Below the pieces are notes generated by a model. The model made no database searches and had not been told where the DNA came from. It saw only the letters and a program-made list of their open reading frames with translations. This document shows positions 24,243-33,270 of a DNA stretch of 64,000 nucleotides, piece after piece. The stretch is from Dyadobacter sp. CY343 (GTDB lineage Bacteria; Bacteroidota; Bacteroidia; Cytophagales; Spirosomataceae), in contig NZ_JAJUXK010000007.1 of NCBI RefSeq assembly GCF_021390335.1, positions 124,001-188,000 of the forward strand, given 5' to 3'. How positions within the stretch are numbered: position 1 is the first letter of the stretch; each line of letters begins with the position of its first letter. Both the position numbers and the translations under genes were made by a program.

Positions 24243-27209
24243 TTACGCTTTAACTTTCTTTGGTGCCGCTGGTGCTGTTTCTGCTACTGCCAGTGCAGGC
24301 TCTTTCTTCTGATCACGTTGCAGCAGGTCAACCACGATCGGTGCCGCTACGAAGAGTGAAGAGTAAGTACCTACGATTACCCCAAGCAACATACAGAATG
24401 TAAATCCGCGGATCACAGCTCCTCCGAAAATCATCAGAACGATCAACACCAGGATTACAGAGATACCCGTCACCGCAGTCCGGCTCAAAGTACTGTTCAA
24501 GGCATTGTTGATAACCGTCGGCAGGCTCTGGCCACGTGACTTATCGTCTGCCAGGTAATCACGGATACGGTCATAAATTACGACGGTATCATTCATCGAG
24601 TAACCGATCATCGTCAAAATCGCTCCGATAAATGCCTGGTCGATATCCAGTGACCAAGGTAACCAGCCGTTGAACAGCGAGAAGATCGCAAGAATGATCA
24701 CCACGTCGTGCGCAAGCGAAACAACCGCACCGTAACTGAACGCAACCCTTTTGAAACGGATCAGGATATAGATAAAGTTAGCACCTAAGGCAAGCAATAC
24801 AGCATATACAGCCGACCACAAAGTATCTTTCGCCATTGTAGGGCCTACTTTATTGGAGCTTACGATTTGCGCAGGATTGTTACCCATCTTCTTAACCGCT
24901 TCCATAACCTTCGCCTCAGCGCGCTGATCTGCGTCTGGTGTAGTTTCTTCGATCAGATATGCAGTCGTAATTTTCACCTGATCCTGTCCACCGAAAGTTT
25001 TCACTTCGGTTGCAGAACCCAGCGTTTCATCCATTTTATCACGCAGAACATCAGCATCAACATTGTTCTCAAAGCGCACTACATAAGAACGGCCGCCTTT
25101 GAAATCAATACCTAAACCAAATCCCTTAAATATGAAAGAACCAATTCCGATCGCAATGATTACACTTGATATAATGTAAAAACGGCGACGCTGAGATACG
25201 AAATCAAAATGGTTGTCTTTGAACCAGTTCTTCGTTAGACCGGTATAGAAGTTGAAAGTTTTACCCTTTTTAATCTGATATTCAAGCAGCAGACGCGTGA
25301 TGAAAATCGCGGTGAAAAGAGATGTAAGCAAACCTAAAACCAGCGTAGTCGCAAAACCAAGTACCAATCCTGTGCCGAATGTGTAAAGGATTATACCTGT
25401 CAAAAGCGTGGTTACGTTCGAGTCAATAATCGCACTCAATGAACTCTTGAAACCGTCGCGAACTGCCTGGGCAAATGGTTTTCCTGCCTCAAGTTCCGTC
25501 TTTATACCTTCGTAGATCAGTACGTTGGCATCCACCGCCATACCGATCGAAAGGACGATACCCGCAATACCCGAAAGTGTCAGTACTGCGCCAAGCGACG
25601 CCATGATACCTAACAGGAAGAACAAGTTGATCAACAATGCGATATCAGCGATCCAGCCCGCTTTGCTGTAATAAGCGATCATGAACACCAGTACAATCAC
25701 CAAACCAACCGCCGACGAAAGCAAACCGTCGTTGATCGCCTCAGCACCGAGTGAAGAACCTACTACGGCTTCTTCCACAATGTGTGTCGGAGCAGGTAAC
25801 TTACCCGCTTTCAACACGTTAGACATATCTTTGGTCTCTTCAACTGTGAAGCTACCAGTGATACTTGAGTTACCATTTGGGATTTCACCCTGTACCGTCG
25901 GTGCAGTGTAAACCAGGTTATCGATAATGATCGCAACCGGGCGGCCAATGCTGCGGGCAGTTAGTGAGCGCCATTTGCGGGCTCCCTCTCCGTTCATTCG
26001 CATGGTTACTTCCGGACGACCGCTTTCGTCGTAGTCGTGCGTTGCATCTACGATCACGTCACCTTCCATGGCAGCCTCGCCATTTTGCTTTTTGATAAAA
26101 TACAATGGCAGGATCAGCTGGTTATCTCCGGCAGCGGTTCCTTTACGGTCCCACATGAAAACCAGGTCAGCCGGGAATAGCGAGCGAACTTCCGGGCGGC
26201 GAAGAATTTCTCCTGCGCGCGCAGTATCTTTCAAATAAACACCCAGACCTTGCGGCATTGGAACAAATAAGCTGGTCAACGCAGCAGTTTGCGCTGCAAC
26301 CGCAGCCGAGTCATTTGCAGTAGAGTCACTTTTTTGTGCCAGCTGCTCAGCCAGGCCACCAGTTGTTTTCTTGGTCGTATCTGCTTTTGCAGTGGTTGCA
26401 GCAGCAGGTCTTTTCGCTTTTTCGACCTCCGCCTGTTGCGTCAAATACCTTCCCAGACCTTCCAGACCTGCGCCCAGTTCGTTAGTCAGATATACTTCTG
26501 CAAATTCAAGTTTCGCAGCGCCGGACAAAAGGCGACGAACACGTTCAGGGTTATCCACACCTGGTAATTCCACCAAAATACGGTTTTGGCCAGGCAAACG
26601 CTGGATGTTCGGGTTAGTTACACCAAACTTGTCGATACGTGCCGAAGTGATCTGGAATGCACGGTCAATAGAACCGTTTACTTCAGTATTCAGCATTTTT
26701 ATTACATCTGAATCAGATGAATTGCTGCTGATCTTGCCGCGGTTTGAGCTGGTAGCGAAAACAGACGCAAGGCTTGTATTCGGCGCCGCTTCTTTATACG
26801 CCGCAGCAAAACGGTTGATAAAAGTGCTGTTGCTCGCAGCTTTGTCCTCACCCGCTTTTTTCAATGCAGCCTGAAATGCAGAACTGCGTGCGTTTCCACC
26901 TGCCATTCCTTTCAAGATGTCAGCAGGAGCTACTTCTAAAACCACGTGCATACCACCTTGCAAATCAAGGCCCAGGTTGAGCTCACGTTCTGTAACTTCC
27001 TGCAGGGTATGACCAAGGTAAACTTCCTGCCGCCACAGCGAGTCAACATAACGCTGTTTTTTTGCTATATCTACTTCTCCTCTTGAATCGGTCGCGTAGG
27101 CAGTTGCTTTGCTTTTAAAGCTGCGTGAAGCGAAAGTAAAAGACAGATAATAGACGCTAATGAGGGCAACTATAATAGTTAACCCTATTATTCCATTCTT
27201 ATTAGTCAT
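24243..27209 (-). CDS. secDF: Protein translocase subunit SecDF (fused)
   Basis: 988 residues. The SecD half has an N-terminal membrane segment, LNLGLDLQGGMHVVLEV, a long periplasmic P1 domain with a low-complexity Ala/Lys insert (about residues 270-320), and GMAVDANVLIYEGIKTE in the membrane block. The SecF half begins near 655 with GFGLGIDFKGG and ends with GYSMNDTVVIYDRIRD. It uses the proton gradient to pull proteins out of SecYEG on the periplasmic side. Fused SecDF is normal in Bacteroidota. Confidence 0.97.
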   Translation of the reverse strand: MTNKNGIIGLTIIVALISVYYLSFTFASRSFKSKATAYATDSRGEVDIAKKQRYVDSLWRQEVYLGHTLQEVTERELNLGLDLQGGMHVVLEVAPADILKGMAGGNARSSAFQAALKKAGEDKAASNSTFINRFAAAYKEAAPNTSLASVFATSSNRGKISSNSSDSDVIKMLNTEVNGSIDRAFQITSARIDKFGVTNPNIQRLPGQNRILVELPGVDNPERVRRLLSGAAKLEFAEVYLTNELGAGLEGLGRYLTQQAEVEKAKRPAAATTAKADTTKKTTGGLAEQLAQKSDSTANDSAAVAAQTAALTSLFVPMPQGLGVYLKDTARAGEILRRPEVRSLFPADLVFMWDRKGTAAGDNQLILPLYFIKKQNGEAAMEGDVIVDATHDYDESGRPEVTMRMNGEGARKWRSLTARSIGRPVAIIIDNLVYTAPTVQGEIPNGNSSITGSFTVEETKDMSNVLKAGKLPAPTHIVEEAVVGSSLGAEAINDGLLSSAVGLVIVLVFMIAYYSKAGWIADIALLINLFFLLGIMASLGAVLTLSGIAGIVLSIGMAVDANVLIYEGIKTELEAGKPFAQAVRDGFKSSLSAIIDSNVTTLLTGIILYTFGTGLVLGFATTLVLGLLTSLFTAIFITRLLLEYQIKKGKTFNFYTGLTKNWFKDNHFDFVSQRRRFYIISSVIIAIGIGSFIFKGFGLGIDFKGGRSYVVRFENNVDADVLRDKMDETLGSATEVKTFGGQDQVKITTAYLIEETTPDADQRAEAKVMEAVKKMGNNPAQIVSSNKVGPTMAKDTLWSAVYAVLLALGANFIYILIRFKRVAFSYGAVVSLAHDVVIILAIFSLFNGWLPWSLDIDQAFIGAILTMIGYSMNDTVVIYDRIRDYLADDKSRGQSLPTVINNALNSTLSRTAVTGISVILVLIVLMIFGGAVIRGFTFCMLLGVIVGTYSSLFVAAPIVVDLLQRDQKKEPALAVAETAPAAPKKVKA

Positions 27210-27334
27210 TTTTTTAACTGAAAAAATTTAATTGAAATTCTTGAATAAAACGGATTGATTACCTGAATACAGGCGCCGGAGTCGCTGACAATGAGATTCT
27301 AATAATAAAAAATGCAGCAATTGCCTCCCCGGGT

Positions 27335-27718
27335 TCAGGGAGCGTTGGTGACTATGAGCCTTCCGAAGATTCGATGGAAGTAGGAGAACAGGAAAAACGA
27401 TTCCTGAAATGTGAACCTTACCGCCAGCTGCGTGGCAACGAATTGCCAGACGGGCTGAGGTACGAAATAGAAGTAATGCGAGAAGTCAAATGAAATTGCC
27501 GGCGTGATAACCGCGTCGAGGGACAGGGTACTTACTTTCGCCTCTACCGGACTGGAAGCCTGCTCTTTGGCGCTCTTTTGCGCGATTTCCTTCGCCTTAC
27601 CCGTGTAATTTTGACCTATTTCCGCATAGTCAGACCAAGACCGCGCGCCTGCTACCACCAAAAGCATGGCGGCTAGCATAAAGCTGATTGTCTGGTTGAT
27701 AAGTCTTTGCGCTCTCAC
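27335..27718 (-). CDS. Hypothetical exported protein
   Basis: 127 residues with a GTG start. A hydrophobic segment (about 12-24, SFMLAAMLLVVAGARSW) looks like a signal peptide. The rest includes a short helical stretch rich in Lys, Ala and Ser and an aromatic C-terminus (FDFSHYFYFVPQPVW, FFLFSYFHRIFG). Not recognised. It lies between secDF and the end of the secretion operon, 105 bp after tssG, and could be the last gene of either unit. Confidence 0.45.
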   Translation of the reverse strand: MRAQRLINQTISFMLAAMLLVVAGARSWSDYAEIGQNYTGKAKEIAQKSAKEQASSPVEAKVSTLSLDAVITPAISFDFSHYFYFVPQPVWQFVATQLAVRFTFQESFFLFSYFHRIFGRLIVTNAP

Positions 27719-27822
27719 GAAGTGAATAGGGGGTTCCTAATGAACCGCAAATTTTGATCTAAAAATTTACAATACCAAACTATTTTTCAACTGCAATTTG
27801 TATCAACTTTCGAATATTTATT

Positions 27823-28719
27823 TTAAATCGTCGAATAGCCAAGCCGGGAATGCTGTGTTTCATTTTCGGAAAAAATAAATCGCGAAGCGCCGGGCGGGAG
27901 GCAAAATGCAATCTCTAAATCGCATTCTACCGGAACAAACCAGCCTGCCAGCCAGATAATTAGCATATTAAAATCGTCGTCTTCCAAACATTTTTCCAAT
28001 GCGCCTAAATCTGGCAAATGTACCTCTGCTATTATTTTCGGACTGTATACGTCGATCTCACCGCCCAAAACAAGATCCAATCCCACCGAAACATTATTCA
28101 GCCGCGTTTCAGCTGGTACTGTAAACCTGCCCGCGGGTAAGGTTTGGAAACTCACCTCATAATCCAAAACCGCCAACAATATCTCTCCCGCCACTTTCAG
28201 ATCACCCCTATTCTCTGAGATCAGCGGCATTACCGGCACCAGCCTGACGAGCATTGCCTTACTGATCTTAGCCGGTACCTGCCAGAAATTACGCAGTTCG
28301 TCCAGCAGGAGCGAATCGGGATCGAGATCGTGTGCAAGCTGTTCCAAACGCGCCAGCTTCAACCGGTTGAGGAAAAATTCGTGTTCCAGCGGCAAAAAGA
28401 ACAGCCTCGATTTTTGCTCTTTTTCCCGCTGCAGCCTGATTTCGTCGACCTTTTTTTTCAAAGTATTGATCGAGCCGGAAGAAGGCAAATGGAAGAGCTG
28501 TTCGGGTAAATGGTCGTAAATCCCGTTCCTATTCGACGCTATGATCTTCCCCTCAAAATTCCCCAGCTCTGCCTCACCCACAAATTCAACATCCGCGTGG
28601 CTGCGCCTTTTGAAAGAGCCGAGCGGCTTGAATAGAATTTTGTCCTCTGCAATACCTTCTTCCAGCCACGAACCCGCGACGAATTCTGCACTGAGATCAC
28701 TTTGATGTTCCGCCAGCAT
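27823..28719 (-). CDS. tssG: Type VI secretion baseplate protein TssG-like
   Basis: 298 residues, the length of TssG in the Bacteroidota subtype. The sequence itself has few universal motifs; the call rests on its position 9 bp after tssF, its size and the pattern of an N-terminal SAEFVAGSWLEEGI-like segment followed by beta-rich wings. TssF and TssG form the wedge of the baseplate in a 2:1 complex. It is the last gene of the minus-strand run, at the far end from tssK. Confidence 0.7.
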   Translation of the reverse strand: MLAEHQSDLSAEFVAGSWLEEGIAEDKILFKPLGSFKRRSHADVEFVGEAELGNFEGKIIASNRNGIYDHLPEQLFHLPSSGSINTLKKKVDEIRLQREKEQKSRLFFLPLEHEFFLNRLKLARLEQLAHDLDPDSLLLDELRNFWQVPAKISKAMLVRLVPVMPLISENRGDLKVAGEILLAVLDYEVSFQTLPAGRFTVPAETRLNNVSVGLDLVLGGEIDVYSPKIIAEVHLPDLGALEKCLEDDDFNMLIIWLAGWFVPVECDLEIAFCLPPGASRFIFSENETQHSRLGYSTI

Positions 28720-28728
28720 TTTTGTAGT

Positions 28729-30507
28729 CTATTTATTTGCCAAAACCTTTACCGGATACATTCCCGTAGAGCGCCGCTGGATTTTTAATTGTAAAAGCTG
28801 ACAAGCATCACGCCATTCCGAATCGTTGCTCACATGCAGGGCAGGCTTCAAATCCACGATCAGGCAACGCAAAAATCCCTGCCCGGGCAAATTACCCGGC
28901 ATAAAACCAGACCTAACATCCACACCCGACAGCCGATCACCCATTTCGCCAAAACAAAATGCGCGAATATCTTCCAGCGTGACCAGCCGGTTGCCCGTAA
29001 TCAGGTTTTTTCGGAGCTGCTGTACATATTCCGTTTCTTCCGGCTTGGGTTTTCCTCCCGCAGTTTTGGTCAGTAAAATCGTGTCCGCGCTACTCAGGCC
29101 CGAGGCGCTGTAAGTCTGCATTTTGGTACCCGCCGAAATTCCGTTGGCAGTTTCAGAAGTAGTAGTCCAGTAGGAAATGAAAAGTACGTCAGGATTTTTC
29201 TCGCCCTTGATCACCAGAAAAGGCTGCGCGGTCGTTTCGCTCGCTTTTTTCACGCCCAATTTCTGCTCGATCCGCGCCATATTCTGTGCTATTTCCCGCA
29301 GCAGCGAAGCCAGAAAATCCTCCCCCACCGCATTGAATGCAGTTACCTCATCTTTCAGCAATTCCATTAAATGATACAAAACCGCCTTCGCATTGCGCTC
29401 ATCAAACCGGCCTACTCCCTGGTGCCGGACGGTGTATGTACCCACCGTTTCTTCGTCCGAATAAGTGGCTTTCCCCGAAGGCGCGTAAGCCTGGTTTTTC
29501 TGGTTGATCACCGAGTTGACCATAAGAAATGCGTCGCTCGAAGGCAGCGCGATCCCGTTCAATCCGGGCTGCAATCGGTAGGTGAACTTATGAAGCTGCA
29601 TATTCAATACCGGAAATGCATTGATCGCCACTGTTATATTTTCAAAACCCGCTGCCGGAAACGACGACGGCCATTTCACTTTGATCCACGTAAGCGGCTT
29701 TTTGAGCATTTGCAAAGTGCGGCTGTCAAACTGCTGCTCAAATTCAGGCGGGTACAATGAGGTTTCCAATTTTCCTTTTTCCCAAACTTCATCACTGGCC
29801 AGATTCACAAAATTGTCGCTGTAAAGCAAAAGCTGGTGGTCGGCGTCTTCCTGCAAGCCTGTCCACGTATTCAGTACCCTGCCATTTGCCTCCCAGGTGG
29901 TTTTGGGAAGAAATTCGCGGTAATCGTATCCCTTTATATCGTTGATCCAATCTATAAAAAACCGGAATCCGTTCCACGAAGTAACGCCCGGATCCACTTC
30001 CAATCCGATCCACAAAGCCTGTTCGGCACCTGCATGCGACCGGCTGTTGGCAGTCAAGATTCTTGCTCCTTTTTCCAGTGCATATAATCCAGCCGGAGTA
30101 GCATAACTGGCCACGGCCGCATTGACGAGTGAATAGCTGCCCGCCGGAGCAAAAAACAGCTCATTCGACTCTCCTTTCCGTGCATTGGGCCGCTTACATA
30201 CAAACTGGTTTTCCCGCTCCGTCCAGCCAAGCGGCTCCACCGGCCGGGCTTGCGCGATAGCAGCGCAGGGTTGCGGGCTATTTTGTATTTGGGGTGATAA
30301 AACTTCCGCCAGGCGCGTCATCAAACGCAGCTCAGTACCTTCGATCTCGTGCCCTATCTTCTCGAATTCGACCGAGCAAGCCTCGATCAAAAGCCTCACC
30401 AGCGGGTCGAACTGGTCTATTTTAGATTCATCCAACCCCCAAAGCTCCGCCGAGCGCCGCAACAAGCGACGGGAGATGTTTTCTTTTGTATAGTTGGCTG
30501 TTTGCAT
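28729..30507 (-). CDS. tssF: Type VI secretion baseplate protein TssF
   Basis: 592 residues. The N-terminus (YTKENISRRLLRRSAELWG, DQFDPLVRLLIEACSVEFEKI) is the conserved start of TssF/VasA, followed by the expected RLAEVLSPQI and, in the C-terminal region, GNRLVTLEDIRAFCFGEMGD, a stretch shared with phage gp6-type wedge proteins. Together with TssG and TssE it builds the baseplate wedges. It is separated from tssE by a 413-bp low-complexity inverted array, so expression of tssFG may differ from tssE. Confidence 0.88.
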   Translation of the reverse strand: MQTANYTKENISRRLLRRSAELWGLDESKIDQFDPLVRLLIEACSVEFEKIGHEIEGTELRLMTRLAEVLSPQIQNSPQPCAAIAQARPVEPLGWTERENQFVCKRPNARKGESNELFFAPAGSYSLVNAAVASYATPAGLYALEKGARILTANSRSHAGAEQALWIGLEVDPGVTSWNGFRFFIDWINDIKGYDYREFLPKTTWEANGRVLNTWTGLQEDADHQLLLYSDNFVNLASDEVWEKGKLETSLYPPEFEQQFDSRTLQMLKKPLTWIKVKWPSSFPAAGFENITVAINAFPVLNMQLHKFTYRLQPGLNGIALPSSDAFLMVNSVINQKNQAYAPSGKATYSDEETVGTYTVRHQGVGRFDERNAKAVLYHLMELLKDEVTAFNAVGEDFLASLLREIAQNMARIEQKLGVKKASETTAQPFLVIKGEKNPDVLFISYWTTTSETANGISAGTKMQTYSASGLSSADTILLTKTAGGKPKPEETEYVQQLRKNLITGNRLVTLEDIRAFCFGEMGDRLSGVDVRSGFMPGNLPGQGFLRCLIVDLKPALHVSNDSEWRDACQLLQLKIQRRSTGMYPVKVLANK

Positions 30508-30519
30508 GTCTGTGGGGTT

Positions 30520-30910
30520 ATGGTGGGAGTTGTTGGAAATGGTTCGGGATTGTTGGGAGTGGTTTGGAATTGTTTGGAATGGTTCGGATTGTTGGAAATG
30601 GTTCGGAGTGGTTCGGGATTGTTTGGAATGGTTCGGGATTGTTGGAAATGGTTCGGAGTGGTTCGGGATTGTTCGAGATAGTTCAGAGTGGTTTGAACGT
30701 TAGGAATGGTTCGGAGTGGTTTGAAAATGCTGTTTGACTATAAATAACAACCTCGAACAACCCCGATCCACCCCGACCAATAAATGACGAAAAATGACGA
30801 CCCCAATCCACCCAAACAATAAATGACCAAAAATGACCATCAATGACAACCCCGAACAACCCCAATCCATTTCGATCTACTCCGAACCATTCCGATCCAC
30901 CCCGAACAAT
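30520..30910. repeat. Inverted low-complexity array (GGTTCGG / CCGAACC)
   Basis: 30520-30727 consists of imperfect units around ggttcgggattgtt and tggaaatggttcggagtgg; a 35-bp stretch occurs exactly at 30589 and again at 30639. From 30745 to 30910 the other strand's version follows (ccccgaacaaccccaatcca). The two halves are largely complementary and could form a long imperfect stem. The whole 413-bp gap between tssF and tssE holds nothing else; the open frames across it are by-products of the repeat. Confidence 0.85.
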
Positions 30911-30920
30911 ACCATCCCCC

Positions 30921-31349
30921 TCACTCAATCGACAAAGGCGAAATAAATATCCTTTCAAAAAACACGAAATGCTCGTTGGTTCGGCGGATTGTGGCTTTGA
31001 TCTCTATTCCGATCCTTTTGCGGATATAGTTGGTGCTTTTTGAAAGCATTTCGAATTCCTCCACTTCCACCCTTATTTTAGTATTAGTAAGCCGCGTTTC
31101 GTATTTGCTCACAGCTTCTTCGAGCGACTCGCGGATCAGGTCTTTCCATTTTATTTGTGATAAAACTGAAAAATCATGCTCCCAGAGTGCACAGCCGTAG
31201 CCGCTGTCAAAACGCGACTCGTTGAAGTGCGTAACCATCAGCAAATACAAATGCTGATGTATAGCCTCGCGCTCGGAACATTTGGGATGATTTTTGCCCG
31301 AAACAATGCGGTCGAGCGCGAGTGGCAATGCATAGTTCTGATCTTCCAT
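30921..31349 (-). CDS. tssE: Type VI secretion baseplate protein TssE (gp25-like)
   Basis: 142 residues. It begins with YALPLALDRI and continues with SEREAIHQHLYLLMVTHFNE, DSGYGCALWEHDF and the C-terminal SKSTNYIRKRIGIEIKATIRR; this is the lysozyme-like gp25 fold of TssE. TssE sits in the baseplate and starts sheath polymerisation. Its gene is divergent from tssN, with a 77-bp gap containing the tssN promoter. No convincing promoter is seen on its own side. Confidence 0.85.
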   Translation of the reverse strand: MEDQNYALPLALDRIVSGKNHPKCSEREAIHQHLYLLMVTHFNESRFDSGYGCALWEHDFSVLSQIKWKDLIRESLEEAVSKYETRLTNTKIRVEVEEFEMLSKSTNYIRKRIGIEIKATIRRTNEHFVFFERIFISPLSIE

Positions 31350-31369
31350 CGGCGTTTAATAAAATGTGG

Positions 31370-31399
31370 TTGCTTTAATGAAAGTGTATCTTATTTTTG
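31370..31399 (+). promoter_or_regulatory. Promoter of tssN
   Basis: TTG at 31370-31372, 19-bp spacer, TATTTTTG at 31392-31399. Spacing and elements match the rpmG promoter exactly. It supports the tssN start at 31427. Confidence 0.6.
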
Positions 31400-31426
31400 C
31401 CTCATATTCAACTGTCCCTGAACCGA

Positions 31427-32194
31427 ATGAACCTTCCTTTTGTAAAAACCCCCACGCAGCGGCTGCAAGTACTATATGCTTTGGTCGTAGTTGCTATATT
31501 GTTGCTGGTCGGGGCGCTGGGTTTCTGGATCGTCGATTACCGCGACGCTTACCCGATGGCGATGGTCAGTTTTCTGGTGCTCGGTGTATTGCATGTGTAT
31601 TTATTGTCGCAATGGTTTGAACATCTTTTCGAAAACCGTTCTGCGAAAGCGATAGGTTTTACCTTACTAATCTCACTGCTTGCCGCGCTGGCCATTATTT
31701 TTCTATACCATAAACTCGCTCAGGATCTTTCCAAGGGGGTAGGAATGGCCACAGCACTGGTTGGTTTCCTGTTCCCGATCTTCGTTTCGCGGGTTTATCA
31801 GAATTATCTTGAAATCCCTTTAAAAGAATACAAAAAATGGTATTACCCGGTTGGTCAGCCGCTGCCGGATATGGATCTGCTGGACCTATCCAGGGTACTG
31901 GTTATTCAGTTTGAGTTTACTAAAAAGGTCAATGAAACTGCATTCACGAACTTCCGGGCAAAAGCACCGAATGCAATGCTCTTCGGCGAGCTTTTCTTTA
32001 TTTTCTTAAATGATTACAACGACCGTAATCCCGGCAGCCCGGTTGAATATCTTTCGCCGGACGGCGCGCCTTATGGTTGGTTATTCTACAAAAAAAGCCC
32101 CTGGTACAAGCGCCGAAAATACATGGATCCCGATCTTACTTTTCAAGCCAACAATGTGCTGGATAATGAGACGATAGTAGCAGTAAGAGGCTGA
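31427..32194 (+). CDS. tssN: Type VI secretion membrane protein TssN (subtype iii)
   Basis: 255 residues from the ATG at 31427; the longer frame from 31397 starts inside the promoter. Four hydrophobic segments in the first 130 residues are followed by a soluble domain with DLSRVLVIQFEFTKK, FGELFFIFLNDYN and PDLTFQANNVLDNETI. TssN is one of the proteins that replace TssJLM in the Bacteroidota subtype and is thought to help anchor the machine in the inner membrane. It is the only plus-strand gene of the locus. Confidence 0.85.
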   Translation: MNLPFVKTPTQRLQVLYALVVVAILLLVGALGFWIVDYRDAYPMAMVSFLVLGVLHVYLLSQWFEHLFENRSAKAIGFTLLISLLAALAIIFLYHKLAQDLSKGVGMATALVGFLFPIFVSRVYQNYLEIPLKEYKKWYYPVGQPLPDMDLLDLSRVLVIQFEFTKKVNETAFTNFRAKAPNAMLFGELFFIFLNDYNDRNPGSPVEYLSPDGAPYGWLFYKKSPWYKRRKYMDPDLTFQANNVLDNETIVAVRG

Positions 32195-32197
32195 TCG

Positions 32198-32725
32198 TTA
32201 CCAGTTTTGCCGGGAATCGTACTCGCTATATCCTTTGTATGAATCACTTTGCCTGATTTCCGTCATCAGGCTTGATGCATCCTGATTATCGACGCGATAA
32301 ACCCCATCGATTGTAATACTGGCCGCTATTTTAGTCTGATATTTAAAATTGAGGGTAAACTGATTGTAATACATCCAGTAAACGCCAGCAGCGGTATAAG
32401 CGCAAGCCTCCTCCTCTGCAAAATCGTGTCTCCCAATCCCGTGATAGTCAATGATTGCGTGCGTGCATTCGTGTATGACAATACTCTTATTAGCATAATT
32501 ATTTAACTTGAATCCGACCGGCAGCGTGATTTGATTGTGTAAATAACTGCCTCCCCGCCCTTTGACAGTTTTCATTTGCAACTTGATTACTCCAGACTCA
32601 ATTCTATCCGCAATTGCCAGGTACATATCCGAACGGATCGGGTTTCCTCTCAATTCAAAATTAATCAGGCTAACAACCGGATCGTGTCTTAGGAAAGAGA
32701 CAATTTCATCTTTAAGATTAGCCAT
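32198..32725 (-). CDS. Putative zinc metallopeptidase, possible secreted cargo
   Basis: 175 residues, no signal peptide. HECTH at residues 85-89 is an HExxH zinc motif, and FAEEEACAY 15-20 residues later offers a third Glu ligand, as in gluzincin-type minimal peptidases. The fold around it is alpha-helical. It lies between an hcp and the tssE/tssN pair, inside the secretion locus, and lacks its own export signal, which suggests delivery by the apparatus, possibly inside the Hcp tube given its small size. A role in assembly cannot be excluded. Confidence 0.55.
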   Translation of the reverse strand: MANLKDEIVSFLRHDPVVSLINFELRGNPIRSDMYLAIADRIESGVIKLQMKTVKGRGGSYLHNQITLPVGFKLNNYANKSIVIHECTHAIIDYHGIGRHDFAEEEACAYTAAGVYWMYYNQFTLNFKYQTKIAASITIDGVYRVDNQDASSLMTEIRQSDSYKGYSEYDSRQNW

Positions 32726-32810
32726 TCCTGTTTGGGTTAAATAAAATCATCTTAATAACTCTGAAAAAGCATTTCGGCCGCCACGCAGGGCGTGACGGCC
32801 GAAAGCCTTA

Positions 32811-33227
32811 TTACCACCGATTGACGTGCGGCGTACCGAAAAGCTTTACTTCCCGCGCCGACAAAGTGAGGCTTGTTGTCATCGGCATCGAGCCCGTTTC
32901 GATGAAACTCTCGCTGTACTGCACGCAATACACGTCGGTCAGTTCCAGTTCTTTCTGAGTCTGCTCTTCGTCAACATTCTTGAAAACGATCTTCGCGCTC
33001 GACTTTTTTCCGTCCGGATCTACCATCCATTCCCACAGGCTCTGGCTTTCGGAAACGCTCGACGAATCCACCTGCACGAATACAGTTCCGCCGTAAACTT
33101 TGGAAGAAACGCGGCCTTTATCGTCTATCGACTGGGATAAGGAATAGTTGCATGAAATCACTGAAATACCGTCGCCGGATGGACCACCGTCCCAGGTAAA
33201 ATAGGCGTCAAAACTTGAAGCTGGCAT
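32811..33227 (-). CDS. tssD: Hcp/TssD tube protein 1
   Basis: 138 residues (ASSFDAYFTWDGGPSGDGIS), with the beta-barrel pattern of Bacteroidota TssD: SLSQSIDDKGRVSSKVYGG, then VYCVQYSESF and LTLSAREVKLFG. Such proteins stack as hexameric rings that form the inner tube and carry small cargo. It is 44 bp after vgrG and shares the operon. It has the typical TssD length, so it is the best candidate for the main tube subunit. Confidence 0.88.
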   Translation of the reverse strand: MPASSFDAYFTWDGGPSGDGISVISCNYSLSQSIDDKGRVSSKVYGGTVFVQVDSSSVSESQSLWEWMVDPDGKKSSAKIVFKNVDEEQTQKELELTDVYCVQYSESFIETGSMPMTTSLTLSAREVKLFGTPHVNRW

Positions 33228-33270
33228 AGTTGTAATTGTTTAAAAGTGAAAAGAATAGATTATGGATATA

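Noticed and set aside
30520..30727. Possible CRISPR array
   Set aside because: Units are short, imperfect and contiguous, without unique spacers, and no cas gene is present.
30349..30737. Three overlapping plus-strand frames across the ggttcgg array
   Set aside because: They are open only because the repeat lacks stop codons; the products are periodic Trp/Phe/Gly sequences and overlap the 5' end of tssF.
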